In this document: piece after piece, positions 9,957 through 22,579 of the stretch
How the letters are laid out: each line of letters opens with the position of its first letter
Position numbering within the stretch: the first letter of the stretch is position 1
Source of the DNA: Otis tarda
Taxonomy: Eukaryota; Chordata; Aves; Otidiformes; Otididae
Length of the DNA stretch: 64,000 nucleotides
Assembly (NCBI GenBank): GCA_026413225.1
Contig: JAPMTP010000094.1
Span: 62,001-126,000, forward strand
Direction: 5' to 3'
Made by a program: the position numbers and the translations under genes
Notes under the pieces: model-generated
Databases searched by the model: none
The model's input: only the letters and a program-made list of their open reading frames with translations
What the model was told of the DNA's origin: nothing

Positions 9957-12939
9957 GGGACAGAGGTTTTCCTGGGAGCTTTAACTCCTCCAGCAGGGAT
10001 TCGTCTAACAATTACTGAGCAGTTCCTCGGAATCAAGGCATCATCATCTGTGTATTCTGAAAGCAATACAGAAAGAAAAAATCAGTCAGTTTGTATGAAT
10101 GTACATTAATATGCAATTCCGTAGCATTCAGAGGATCCCTGTACAGATTGAAATGCCAAATGTTATATGTAAGATCCCTCTTTTATCCTCTCAACACACT
10201 AACAGGACATCTCAAGAAATCTGCAGGTTTGAGAATCAAACACAAGCAGCGATTTCTGTTTGATTCTTTCAAAAGAGTTTGAATGCCAACAGCAACATGG
10301 TCTGAAAGGTCACTAAAGGAGAGTCTGCCAGTGCATGAGGTTCTTTCCTGATCTAGCTGAAGTTGCTTTTGCCCATTTGCCTTTGTCCGTTTTGCCTTCC
10401 TAGCGTCTTAACACGAGTCCATCATACCATTTTTCCCACTGGCTCTTAAAACCCCGCTTGCTTTGAGCTTACGTTAGCATTGCTTCTGTCACTAGGTTGC
10501 CATTATGGAAAGCAACAGTGACTGAGCTGGAAAGGGTTCGAGTTCTCTGAACAAGCAGGCCATCTTCACTCAAGTGTCACTTTGCTCTTTCCGAGATCGT
10601 TTCCACATTTAGTCAGGACTCCTGCACAGACACAGTGACACAAAAACCATACTCGATGTCCACATGTAAGAGCTCCAAACATCCCATTTAGGCAGAAGAT
10701 CCTGGTCTAGTTTTTCCCTTCCTCTTCTGAAGGTGAGTTTAGGCATCTGCAGTGATTAAGAAAACCTGAAAGTCACCATTATGCACACAGACCAACAGTT
10801 TGGCACACAGACCTGCTACTGAAATGTATTCCCTAGCTTGGCTCTGAAAACCACTGGGGGATTTTTGCGTTTTCCCATGGAAAACACCCTTACGAAAGCT
10901 TCCGGAAGCATCTGTGTCACTAATAGACCAACTTTAACATTTGACACTCATGCAACACACCCTGCCTAGAGGAGGATCTTGCCGCTGTTAAACAGCAGGG
11001 ATGCTCTGTGAAGTACGAAGCAGAGTCCTCCTTCAACTTCACCCTTAGGCAGCACCACACTTAACAGAACCCAGTGAAGCAGAGACTTTTTCTTCTCTGC
11101 AGGCTGATCACGTACAAAAACAAGGCAACACACCTTGGACAACTGGTGCGATGTCTGTTGGAGGAACCCTTGATGGGGTAACATACTGATGAGCATCAAC
11201 TTTTCTCCTAAAACTTGACCTTCTATTCCTCACCTGCTATAACAGAATCTACCTCTTTGCCCCATTTCAAAACATTTCTTCTTTTGGAGCGCATCATTGG
11301 GCTCCGTCGCGGGCTGTGAGCATCCAACATTCTGGTTTTAAGGCTCCGTTTGAGACAGACCCAGCTGTTACAGGAGTGGTGTCAGCCAGCTGGCCATTCA
11401 GCCTGCTCGCGTTTGTGAAGCTGAAAGTACCGTAGCAAATAAAGACAAAATTCAGAGACCCTTCTGCAGAAAAGCCCTTAAAGCAAAACAAACATTTTTC
11501 AAAAGCTCTTGACAGTTTTATTCAACACCACAGAAAAAACAAAGCCTTCTGAAATGTATCTCCACCTACATATGTCACGGCATCCTATGGCCTCCTGAGA
11601 CCCCTAACACTGTGCTGTTGAGTCTCCTCACAGACATTCTCCTGAAAATGGTTTCACTGTCTGTCGATACACAGCGAGCTTTAGGTCCAACCACTGTAAA
11701 GGCTGGGGCTGAAGTTACACTTCCCGCAGCGAACATACGATTCTGTTTAAGTTTAAACACAAAAATCAGGAAGAGGAAAAAAACGGTAGAACACATTCTA
11801 AAGAAAAGACTGTTGTAAGGGTGCCAGAGAACTAAAGGAAAAAAATAATGTTTAAAAAGTGAAAACAATATACAAGTCTCATTCTTTCTGAAAAGTCCCA
11901 TCCCAAAGTCTCCAATCACATTCAACCTCCTCAAGATGGCAGATCACCAAACGGAAACATCATACTAAGTAATACAAACCCATTATCAGCTCCAAGAATC
12001 AAGCACCACTGAGCAGATTTAAATGAATTTATGACTTCTCTAAGAACCCTTCTTGCTTATATTCACCATAAATGTTCTGCCACAAAACTTCAGTACCGGC
12101 CTGACACCGTTAACGTGCAGTATCAGGGAAAAAAACCACCCACAGTTAGAAATGAATGACGAACTGATGCTCAATAGCATCTGCGTGGCAGTGTCCCTGG
12201 TGTACAGCAGCAGTTCTATTAACAAGAAATGCCAAAATGTCCTTCAGAGGCACCGAACACTCAAGTGCACGATGGCTTTAAGGGCTCTGCTGAGATTCCA
12301 ACTCACAGCTGCACTCTTGGCCCAAAATGTTGCTGGGGAGCAGTTTCTGCAACAGCCACAGAACCAGTTTTCCAGTGCCGCGGCGTACAAGAAGTTGAAG
12401 GCAAAGTTAAGTGACCAGACCCGCTGTTTTTCTTCAAGTCAGCCACCTGTTCCATTGCCATCCCTTTCAGCTTTCTCCAGCAGATTTCAAAGAAATCTGG
12501 CAAGCCTGTTCTTATCAGATATCCTCCCACATTTCCGTATCATTTTCCCTGAAGAATTCCCGGAAAGCAAAACCTTAGTGAGCTCTCCGCGTTGCACGTG
12601 AAGCGCGGGCACTTGTAGCCTGGCTGTGTGGCTAAAACACAGCTCTGGCGGTGGTTGTCAGAAGAGCCGCGAGGAAGGAACAGCTCTGTGGGGCTCCCAG
12701 CACCAGTCCCAGCTACGGACGGAGGGCGAATCCCATTGTCGCTTCCCACCCCGCGCCCGCCGCCCCCACGCACCTTCTTTGGTCTGGGCGTTGGTGATCT
12801 GCAGGTCGCTGTTGGGCGCCTTCAGCTTCTCCCGGGCCATGATCTGGCGCTTGAGGTCGCGCAGGGAGATGTGGAGGCCGTTGAAGATGAGCGTGTGGTA
12901 CTTGAGGCTGGAGGAGAACTTATAGTGCAGGCAGGACAT
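9957..12939 (-). pseudogene. RBBP6-like gene, 5' fragment (DWNN domain, exons 1-2)
   Basis: Exon 1 is 12939-12774, starting at the ATG and encoding MSCLHYKFSSSLKYHTLIF through to DLQITNAQTKE. Exon 2 is 10056-9957 and encodes EYTDDDALIPRNCSVIVRRI and the following residues. Together they give about 88 residues covering the whole DWNN domain, the ubiquitin-like fold found only in RBBP6-family E3 ligases. Splice sites are G|GTGCGT, TTTCAG|AA and CC|GTGAGT. Exon 2 ends two bases into a codon, and the right-hand gene's exon 3 (63812) starts with exactly the one base needed. Here, however, intron 2 runs into FHAD1 DNA at 9210, so the downstream exons are missing. A short DWNN-only product is possible, as with the human short isoform, but no alternative terminal exon was found. 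Confidence 0.9.
10057..12773. other. Intron 1 of the RBBP6-like fragment; nothing else recognised
   Basis: This is AT-richer than its surroundings, with no recognised repeat or exon on either strand. A plus-strand open frame at 12053-12601 has no recognised similarity. The interval is bounded by good splice sites of the minus-strand gene. Confidence 0.6.
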
Positions 12940-13313
12940 GGTGAGGGCAAGGCGGTGTGTCCTCGGCAGCGGCGCCTACCGCAGCACACGGGGTGGTGGG
13001 CTCTGCTCTGAGCTGGGGCCCGCAGCCCCGGCTCGGCCTCCGCTCCCTGTCTGGCACACAGCGCTGCCAGGCCGGTGTGTTTGGTGGCTACGGCGACTGC
13101 GGTGCCCCGGCCTCAGCGTTCCGCCAGGGCTTTAGGGGCACCAAGCAGAGGGGCTGGGCCAGCGGTGGTTCTAGGCCACGTTCCGTTGCCCCGACAAGAG
13201 GTTGCCTGGCGCCACGAGCGGAAGCAAACAGAACAGTCCGGCCACGCCCGGTCACCTGTCTGCTCGCCGTGCAGCCAGGGCCACTGGACTGGATCATCCT
13301 GACCGGGAGGAAG
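12940..13313. promoter_or_regulatory. Shared bidirectional promoter interval, RBBP6-like (minus) / USP36-like (plus)
   Basis: Only 374 bases separate the two divergent start codons. The interval is GC- and CpG-rich, as expected of a CpG-island promoter. There is no stop in the USP36 frame upstream to 12957, so a longer USP36-like N-terminus cannot be excluded. Transcription start sites are not visible from sequence. Confidence 0.55.
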
Positions 13314-16300
13314 ATGGAGGAGGCGCTGAAGCTGGGCCACAGGGAGGCGGGCGAGGAGGGGGAGCTGGGTGGGCTGCTGGCTGCCTCGTTGGAGAAGGCG
13401 CTGCGGCAGGAGATGGAGTTGGAGCCCACCAGCCGCGGCTCCTCCTGCCCGTGGGAGCGGCTGCGGGGCAAGTACCCGCTGCTCGGCCCCCAGGCTGAGG
13501 CCGCTGAGGGCCAGCACTGCCCCGAGGAGGGGCTGCCCGGCAAGCAGGGTAGGCAGAGAGGGCGAGGGGGAGCCTCCCCGCGCTCGCAGCCCTGCGGCTC
13601 ACCGCCCCTCTCCCCGCAGGCAGCGGCCGTGAGTCGGGGAGCGTGGGAGATGGCATCCCCGCACCCCAGAAGGTGCTCTTCCCTGCGGAGCGCCTCTCCA
13701 TGAAGTGGGAGCAGAGGTACCCAGTCGGCGCCGGGCTGCACAACATGGGGAACACCTGCTTCCTCAACTCCGGCCTGCAGTGCCTGACCCACACGCCGCC
13801 GCTCGCCAACTACCTGCTCTCCGGGGAGCACAGCCAGACCTGTGAGTGGGGAGGCCCGGCTCGGCGGGCGGCAGGGGAGGAGGAGCGCCCGCCTGTCCTG
13901 CTCCCGGCGCCGCGCTCAGCACCTCTGTGCGTGGCTCTGGCCAGGGCCGTGCGGGTGTCGGGATGCGCCTGCTCTGCTCCCTCCTGCCTGTTTCTCCGTC
14001 CAGAGGTCATCCTTGTGTCCGGGGAGGCTTTGTCTCTGCTGGGCGTAGCCAGGACTGAGATGGGTGCAAGGGGGTCTGCTGGCTTCCTGGGGGCTGAGCT
14101 GGGGGTCCCACACAGCCCCTGCCTGCGGGGAGCGCGTGAGGGCAGGGCCCAAGGCTGCGTGCAGGCAGCAGCTGCTGTTGCTGGGGGGCTTTGAAAGGGA
14201 GTCCAGCGGGCACCGCTCCCAGCTGTGCCCAAGGGGAGCACGCGGGGCTCGCAGCCCTGTGCGTAGGGCTCTGCTGGGATCTGCCCCTCAGGGCCGAGCG
14301 CTGGGCTCCTCCAGCGCGTCCCTGTGACCTGTTTTCTGTCCACGTGGACAGTGTCTCGTCTGGGGGGTTGCGCTGGCTGGTACTGTGACTCGGGCTGCGC
14401 CAGCTGGGGTGGCGTGTGCTGGTCCCTGTGCCCCCGGGATGCCCCCGAGCTGCACCGGAGCACAGAGCTCCTAGGGAAAACTGAGCGCGACTGAGCTGTG
14501 TTGGACCGGAGGTCCCCCGCCACCTGTCCTGCCTCCATCTCTCCTCAGTTTGTCCCGACGTCCTGTCTTCTCTCCTGCTGCAGGCCAGCGAAGAGGCTTT
14601 TGCATGCTGTGTGTTATGGAGAAGCACACGATCCAGGCTTTTTCCAGCAGCGGCACAGCAATAAAGCCAGTGTCTGTCATCCAGAGCCTCAAGCGTAAGG
14701 ATGGCTGCCCTTCCCTCCCCTCCCGTCGCCGTGCAGGAGCGCGGTGCCTAAGGCGGGAGCAGAATCTTTGAGATCGGGGCGGGTCTTGGCAGATGGCTCT
14801 TCTGAGGTGACTCACGGAGCCTGCCGGGGGCTGCGTGGAGCTTCCCCCGTGGCCGGCATGAGTCTGTCGTCTGGTTTGGGTTGAGGGGGCTCAGACCCCG
14901 AGTCCCTGCCCCGAGGGAGGGAGGGAGGGCCAGCATCTGTTGCAGCACGTGCTGGGGCTGATTCCTCCCTCTCCTGCAGGGATTGCCCAGTACATCCAGT
15001 TCGGCATGCAGGGGGACGCGCACTACTTCTTGCGTTGCACCCTTGATGCCATACAGAAAGCCTGCCTGAATGGCTCTAGCAGGTATGTGGGGCCTCTGAC
15101 GGCCCACGGCTGCTCTTCTGCGCTGCCCCCTCGCTGGTCCCCTGCGCCCGTGGGAGGGGACGGTGGGGTGAGCGTGTCCCCCAGTTGGGACTCCTAGAGG
15201 GAGGTGCTGCCTCCAGGGGCCTGGGGTGCATGGCCCCACTCTGCCCCTCTGTGACACAGCTCTGGGCTGTTGTCTGCCTTCTCCCTTCTCCTGACCCCTC
15301 TGCCCCAGCACAGCTGCGCTCCTGTCCCCAAATGCTGAGGCTGCTACAGGTTTGGATGCTGTCCCAGCGGTTGAGGAATGCAGGCGTGCTTGCTAGGGCA
15401 GCCCCAGCTCTGTGGCTGCGGGAGAGCAGCTTTCCCCTGGGCCCTCTGTCCCGGGCAGCCTGCGTGGCCTCTGTGTGCAGCGCCCAGCTCTGAGCTGCGG
15501 CCAGGAGTTTCTGCTCCTTCTAGAGGAAGGTGCGCGTGGGAGCCCGGTGTCACCCTGTGAGCCCCGGCACTGGGAGGGCAGCCTGGCAGAGGCTGCGACT
15601 TCCCTCTGCTCCCGCAGCTCTGCAGCCCCTTGGCTGGCCGGAGCGCGCAGGGGAGCTGCCCTGAGCAGACAGCGGCGGCCGGCGGGGGTGGCCGTTGTGG
15701 AGGGGTGGTGCGTGATCTGGTGCTGCTGTCTCTAGGTTGGATCGCCAGACCCAGGCCACGACGCTGGTTCACCGGATCTTTGGCGGCTACCTGCGGTCCC
15801 GTGGTGAGTGCTGGCCGCCAGGTCCTGGGCCTGTGACTCTCAGCGCTGCTGCTTCCCTGACAGCCTTGCAGTACAAATCTTTGGGAAGATTGCTGAGCTG
15901 TGCAAATTCCCCACAGCTGGGTGTCTGCAGTTGCTCATTCTTGCGGCACCTGTGGGTGGTGGCCCCTGTGGCGGCCACGGAAAAGGCTGTTGGCTGCGGG
16001 TCCCCGGCTCGCTGCCACCAGCAAAGGAGCCTGTGTTGCCAGCTTTCCAGCAGCACTTGCTGTCCCAGCGCACCGTGGAATTGCCAGCCTTCCTCCTTGC
16101 CAGGCTGTGAATCGCGGTGCTGCCATCCCAGAGCCCACACCCGCAGAGCAGGAATACTGCAGCTGCCTGCGCTGCGCTGGGCTGGTGGCGGGTGCAGGTG
16201 TGGTGCCAGGCTGTGCTCACTCCTCTGTCTGTCGCAGTGAAGTGCTCGCTGTGCAAGGGCGTCTCGGACACCTATGACCCGTACCTGGACCTGACGCTGG

Positions 16301-19300
16301 AGATCGAGGTAGTGCGGCAGGGTCGGGGGCGGGGAGGAGCTCTGCTCTCGCGGGGATGTTCCTGCAGCTGCCCCGTGCCTGCTCTCAAGGCTCCTTCACC
16401 TGCCAGTGCCAAGGCACGCTGCAGGCCAGGGGGAAGCAGCTTCCGTTGTTGCGCTGCCTTCTGTGCTGGGCAGAGCAGCGCCCGTTGCCTGAGCGCGAGC
16501 CACGACTCCTCCGCCGGGGCTCTGTGGTGGTGAGGGGCCGTGGGCCGTCCCTCGCGGCATGCTGGCCAGCGGCTAGCTGGTGCCCGGCTCACAGGTTTGG
16601 TGCCATCCGTGGCCCCGTGCTCATGTTCTGGGTTCTGTCTTGGGGCCGGCGTCTCGGCAGGGAGCCGATCTGTCGTGTGGACACGCCGCTCGTGCCCTGA
16701 CCTCTCCTCTGTCCTTGCAGCAAGCCGCAAACCTCGAGCAGGCGCTGGAGCAGTTTGTGAGGCCAGCTGTGCTGGGCGAGGAGGACGACTACACGTGTGC
16801 CAAGTGAGTGTGTGGGGCTGCGGGCGGGAAGGGGCCCGCGGGTGTGCTGGTGGGAAGCAGGTGGAAAGCCTGCCGCTCTACGGGAGGGCTCCTCTACCTG
16901 CTCCATGGCCACACTGTGAGGTATGTGGCCACAGAAGCCTGCGATGAAGCCCGCCACTCCTCAGCTCCCTCCCCTCAGGAACGTGGGCCAGCAGACGTGG
17001 CCGTGAGCAGCTGCCCTGGAGCGGTGCTTGGTGTCGTCAGGGTCGTTTCCGTGGGGTTTGCCGCTTGGCCAGGGCTGGCAATCATCTGGGTGGTGGAACA
17101 GCTTGAATAGCTCCAGTTCTTCCTCTGCAGGTGCAAGCAGAAAGTGTCAGGAAGCGAAGGTGTCACCATCCACCGAGCCTCCAACATTCTCGTGCTCAAG
17201 CTGAAACGTGTTGCTGGTGGAGGCAAAATCACAAAGGTGAGTGCTTGGCAACGCCGATGAGGGGCTGTCTCCTGGCCCCAGGCCCCGCTGCCCAGAGCAG
17301 GGTGGGAGGGGGTCCTGTGCACAGCGTGAGCTCTGCTGCAGTCCTGCAGCCCCTCCCCAGCTGTGCGGTGCAGGGGGGGCTTGGCTCATCCCGGCATCTT
17401 CCTCAGCGTGACCTCTGCCTGTGGAGAGCGCGTCCCCCTCCCTCGAGCGATGGGACGCGTAGGACCGCTGAGCTGCTCTTGCTCTAGCAAGAAAGCCGTC
17501 TGCTGTGCAGGCTCCCAAGGCGTCCTCTCTCCGCAGAACGTGCCGTATCCCCAGCTCCTGAACGTCCGCCCTTACATGTCCCAGAAGAACGGGGATCCTG
17601 TTGTGTATGGGCTCTATGCCGTGCTGGTGCACGCTGGGATCAGCAGCCAGTCAGGGCACTACTACTGCCACGTGAAGGTGAGCCCGCGGCGCTCTCTTGG
17701 CTCCAGTCTGGGCTGGGGGCTGCTGGGGGGGGTGGGTCCCTGTGGGGCGCAGGAAGGAGGGTGCTCAGCAGATGGAGTGGTGTGGAGCACTGGGTGGGGG
17801 GTGCAGGCTGTGCTCTGCCACAGAAGCGTGGAGGTCTGCTCTCGCAGAGTCCCCTTGCCTGCCCTGGGCCGCCTGTGGGTTTTGGGGGGAGGAGGTCTGC
17901 TGGTGGGCGCTGTTCCTGCTGCTCTTCAGGCCAGGAGGGTCCCCGGACACAGCCCGACCCCCTTCTTTCTTCTCCTTCCGCAGGCCAGCAACGGGCAGTG
18001 GTACCAAATGGACGATGACCTGGTCCGCCCCAGCAACATCTCAGTGGTCCTGGCCCAGCAGGCCTACCTGCTGTTCTACCGGAGGTGAGAGCGCCCGGAG
18101 TCTCCCGGCCCCTGTCCCCTGCTCTCAGCATCTGGGACAGGGCTGGTAGCACGTGCCTGCCTGTTGGAAGGAGCTGGGCCCACGTAGCCCCATGCCCGTG
18201 CGCACGCGCTGGCTGGGAGGAGGGTGGCAGGGAGAGGTCCAGCCCCATGCCATGACCTTGTGCAGGGCAAAAGCCCCTCACCTCCTCGGAGCTCCTGGCT
18301 CCTGTTGTTGCGTGCATCTCTGGCGAGAGCACTACGATCACGCAAACCCTCGCAGTTAATGCGTGCGCTGCTGTGCCTTTGCCAGAATCCCCAGCCCCAA
18401 GAAGAGCCCGGAGGGGCCCATGGCCAAAGCTGCCTCCGGCCGGCCTGGCCACACTGGCGCCGTCTGTGGTCGGGTCAGGAAAACGGTGTCTTCCCCGCCG
18501 CTGGGCCCGGTGAGTCCTGAGGGCTGCTCTCGGCCAGCGCTCCCGGGAGCTGGCAGCTGCTGCCCCCCTGTCTGCTCTGCGCGGGCGGGTGGGCTGCAAC
18601 TTGGCGGGGAGGCAGGCGCGCTGCTCCGAAGGGGCAGGCGCGAGGGAGGAGGGTTTGCAGGAGGGATCCTGTGTGGGCGTGGGGAGGGATGGGGAGGGCA
18701 GTGTGGCTCTGTGTCCTGGCTGCTCCAACTCTCTCCTCTCTGAACTTCTCTCTCTCTCTCTGTCTAGAGACCAGACGTGCTGCCGGGGAGGAAGCTGCCA
18801 GGGCTGGAGAAGGTGGGAGGCCCTGTGGCCCGCAGCACGTTCAGGACGGGGACGAAGCTGCCAAACAGCACTGCTCCGCTGAAGCGGCCCGCTGAGTCCC
18901 CATGGCCCAAACTGCCCCTCCCTGCTGGCCCCGGCACCAGGCCAGCTGCACCCCGAAGTGCCCCCCCAGCAAATCTGAGTCGGTCCCTGTGGGCCAGCGC
19001 TGCTCTGGACCTGAGCAGCACCGCGTCACCACCACGGGCCAAGAAGCCGGCACTCTCTGCCAAAAAGGTGAGCCTGAGCTTCTGCCCGCAGACTTTAGCA
19101 GGCACCTCGTGCCTTCGGAGCTGGGGCTTGTGTCGGGGGCGAGCGTGGAGCCAGCACTGGGGATCTTGCGAAGGCGGCGGTGGGTGGGGAGAGCCCCCCA
19201 GCCCCAGGGCTGTGGCAGTGTCTCTGCCCTCCGTCTGGGTCGGGGCGCGGGGCCGGGCCCCCACTGTTGCTCACATCCCTGAGTGCTGCAGGAGAAATCG

Positions 19301-19381
19301 GTCCTGCCCTCTCGCTCAGGATGGAGGGGCGGCTCTGCCAGTCTCTCCGGCGGGGCGGCCTCGCCGGCCGTCGCGGGGTAG
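13314..19381 (+). CDS. USP36-like ubiquitin carboxyl-terminal hydrolase
   Basis: Thirteen exons join in phase into 584 codons plus stop: 13314-13548, 13620-13841, 14584-14694, 14980-15082, 15736-15803, 16238-16308, 16721-16803, 17131-17236, 17537-17677, 17984-18084, 18386-18509, 18768-19067, 19292-19381. The peptidase C19 (USP) fold is complete. The Cys box is [12 protein letters not shown] (nucleophile near residue 125), zinc-binding pairs are CSLC and CAKC, and the His box is SGHYYCHV followed by [12 protein letters not shown]. The N-terminus ([18 protein letters not shown]), [11 protein letters not shown] after the fold and [10 protein letters not shown] all match USP36 rather than USP42. 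Family members cleave ubiquitin from substrates; USP36 acts in the nucleolus. Two differences stand out. The QEDAHEF motif reads MQGDAHYF, and the protein is about half the length of human USP36, lacking the basic C-terminal region. The start was chosen by alignment with USP36 and a good Kozak context. The last exon (stop TAG) is the least certain. Confidence 0.88.
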
Positions 19382-19786
19382 CGCGTCCCCTGGGGTGAGT
19401 GGGAGCAGGTGAGGCCGCAGCTGGAGGGCTGGGGAGCTGCCTCTTCCCCGGGCAGCGGCATGGGACCGGCCCTCTGGGCGCCGCTGTGCAGCCAGGGCTG
19501 GCGACGGTGCGCGGGGTTTCTGTTCTTCAGATTCCTTCCTTTTCTCCTTTGTGCTTCTGACTGAAAACAACTCTGATTTCTTCTCCTACCACCCCCTACT
19601 TCCCTCCCTCTGCCTCTGTCTGTTCCGCCCCCCTTTCTCTGGGCTCCACCTGTAATTTTCTCCTCTTGGCGCACAGAAACTTCTTTTCTGTAGACCACAG
19701 AGTTTTTATTTATGTCAATAACTGCAGGGGAGCACCCGGGGGCAGGCGAGCAGAAGTGACCACCAGGCACAACTTTCCGGCCACCC
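19382..19786. other. USP36-like 3' flank; no gene seen
   Basis: This is pyrimidine-rich DNA followed by TTTTTATTTATGTCAATAAC near 19701. No canonical AATAAA was found. Similarity to the right-hand RBBP6-like locus starts at about 19787. Confidence 0.5.
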
Positions 19787-20078
19787 CTTGAGCTTGTGGA
19801 CTGCTCGCTGGACTGGACAGAGGAAAAAAGTCGAGTCAAAACATCAAGACAGAGCCTTCTCCACAGCTTCCAACGTTACAACAGTGAAATATCAAAACCG
19901 TACAGGTATTTGCTTCGTACTAGACATTTTGTACGCTGTTGGACAATTAGAGCTCCATGCTCTCCATTCAAGACCACATTCACCCATTAATCAGAGATGT
20001 CTTTTTATCATTGATTAGAACTCTCAAAATGTCCTTGCTTGGGCTAAAGTCTGTGTTGATGATTCTAATTCTTCACAG

Positions 20079-22262
20079 GCATTAGAACAGCACTGCTGGA
20101 ATCTGAGGAGCACACCTGCCCAACGTGTCACCAGACAGATGTTTCTCCGGATGCATTAGTTGCCAACAGGTTCCTACGCCAGGTAACGTGATGACTTTTC
20201 CGTAAACTGATTGTCAGAAAAGGCTACTTGCAAACAGCTGGCAGGGAAGGAAGCATTCGCTGACACGGCCTTAAGCAGGGCTGGATTGCATACGGCTCAG
20301 TTTCCTGCTCAAGTACATGATCTGCTGTTACAGAAGCTCACAACGCTGTGGAGGCCATGGGGCAAATTCAGGTCCCGCTGTTGTTTAACAGGATTGCCTC
20401 CCTTTCAAGTTTGGTGTTAACAGTGGAGTCCTTCAAAGACAGAGACTCTGCGTTGCCAGTCATTGATACCGGTGTTTAATGCCATCTGTTCACACCTCTG
20501 TGTGTCGATTTATTGTAGGACTGATAGCACGGGCAGGAATACACAAGGGGTTGTACCCTGTGGAGGCTTTTCTTCGTACATCTCCTGAAGTTTCCTGTCA
20601 CCTCTTTGTAAATGTTTCTCTGCCTCTAGGCTGTGAACAGCTTCAGCAATGGAACTGGCTACACAAAAAGGCGCTGTGCGCAGATTCGGGAGCCGCAGCA
20701 GCAGCCGCCGCCACTGCCACCACCTCCACCACCACTCCTGGCTGTTACCCCTCCTGCTGCTCTGGTGAGTGCTGCTGAACTCGCTACATCTTCCTCGCTG
20801 TCCGTCGGCAGTGTGTTGGAAGAGAAGCTCAGTTTTACGTCAACACAAGCAGCGAGTCTTGTATTTCAGTAGAGCTTATTTTGCAACTCTTGCATGTATT
20901 CACAAGGGCTGTCAGGCTCCTGTACTGAGACAGCCAGCACTGCCGAGTCTGCTGGGCCCCCCAGGACAGCCCATCCCCACAGCTGGTAAGTGACAAGAAC
21001 TTCAGAATTTCTTAAATAAAAAAATCTTCAGATAAACTGAGTGGGATTCTTTTTCCCTTTTCCCTCTCCCCACTCCAAAAGGTCACCCCATGAGAGCCAC
21101 TGCAGTTCGCTCCTCAGGTGCCAGACCGGGCTGGGAACGGTAAGTGTTCTACAGAAATGCAGTAGGTGACTACTTGTCACCTGTTAAATGAGGCCGTAAC
21201 ACATCACTTATACAGCAGCTGATTTATAATGGAATACGTATGCGCAGAGAGCTGTGGAAAATACAGGTGGTAATTAATTTTTATATGGTTTAATAGAAGC
21301 GTTACGATATGATTTTGCTTGAAATGCGATCGCTGTCCTTGGTCAGAGCGAGAGGTATGTGCCAGATTTTGCTGGGACACCTGGCTAGAAGTGTTGATCA
21401 AATAGCCCTGTATGTAGGATTGCAGGACAAGTATTTTTCACCCCGTTCCAATCACCACCGAGGTATGAAGCTAAGTAGACTAAGCTGGCCTTTTAGAGTT
21501 GAGCTTTACTGTCTCCAGGCTAAATCACGTTTTCTTGGTGTTTGTTACTGCCCTGTAGCCGTCAGGACTTGCTCTTTTTCTATCTTACTGCAACACAACT
21601 GATTTGCACTGGATGTAGTTGTGGAGCAGTGAAAAATGTGCACGTTCACATACCAGTAGCGGCCAGTATGCACCAGTTTAAATCAACGGTCGTTCATGGG
21701 ACAGACCATACATACACTGACCCTTCCTGTTTGCTTTTCCACTGACAAAGCAGCAGTTGTGGAGAGGTAAAGAAACCAAACCAAATTTGGGAGGTAAAGA
21801 ACTGGGGAGAGTGACTGTTTTGAATTAACATCATCTATTTTTTGTGTGTGCTGTGGATTTTTAAGATCCAAGTCTCCTCATAGTGCTTCATCTTACTCTT
21901 CCAGCTACTCCAATTCAAGATCAAGTTCCTCCCGCACTAACTCCTCCTCTCGATCACTTAGCCGTTCCCGTTCCCGTTCCTACCTGCGATCATCACCTCA
22001 TCCAAGAAGAGGCAAAGGGAAGAGCCGTAACTCTCGTTCCAGGTCAAGGTCACGTGGCTCTCACCATTCCAGACCAAGGTCACCCCCCTACAGAAGATAC
22101 CGTTCACGATCGAGGTCCCCAGGGTTTAGAGGTCGGACTCCCACTGAACGGACTGTACCTGAAGGGGGACGAGAGCGGGGGAACGTTAACAGATACAGAG
22201 GTGTTCCACCATATCACAGGAAGGCTTATGAAAGAAGGAGTAGCCATGACAGAACAACATGA
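20079..22262 (+). pseudogene. RBBP6-like gene, 3' fragment (second half of RING to RS domain)
   Basis: Exons 20079-20182, 20630-20764, 20916-20985, 21082-21139 and 21866-22262 join in phase. They encode the second half of the RING finger (HTCPTCHQTDVSPDALVANR), a proline-rich stretch (PPPLPPPPPPLLAV), a short segment like the RPGWE region of RBBP6, and an arginine/serine-rich tail (SRSRSRSYLR, PPYRRYRSRSRSP) ending at TGA. All splice sites are canonical. The first half of the RING and everything before it are absent: similarity to the complete gene starts at 19787, inside the intron before exon 20079. The fragment lies on the same strand as, and just downstream of, the USP36-like gene. ATTAAA at 22483-22488 could be its polyadenylation signal. 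Confidence 0.88.
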
Positions 22263-22579
22263 TGGAGGAGGGGAAAGACTATGCAAGAGGAGGAGGCCGT
22301 TTGATTAGAGTATGTCTAAAATGCCATATTTTAATTTTGTTCTATTCCTAGTAAATTTTTGCAGGTTTTGGATGTTTTTTGTAAACCGTTTCAGTTCAAA
22401 CAAATTAGTCATGTAGCAGTAAACATTTCTGTTAATGTTAATGGAACTGGATTACGTTACTGTGTATATGAAATAACCATTTATTAAAATCTTAAAAGTA
22501 GTTTTTTCCTTCTGTAAATGAATGCATATGAAAACGAAATCACGAGTGGTTGATCTGAGCGACAGGGGCTTGAAGGACC

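Noticed and set aside
12053-12601. Plus-strand open frame of 182 codons in the RBBP6-like intron 1
   Set aside because: No recognised similarity, no splice context, and it lies opposite a well-supported intron.
13314-19381. Assignment to USP42 instead of USP36
   Set aside because: The N-terminus, [11 protein letters not shown] after the fold, FCMLCVM and the AKKxALSAKK segment fit USP36; USP42 has different residues at these places.
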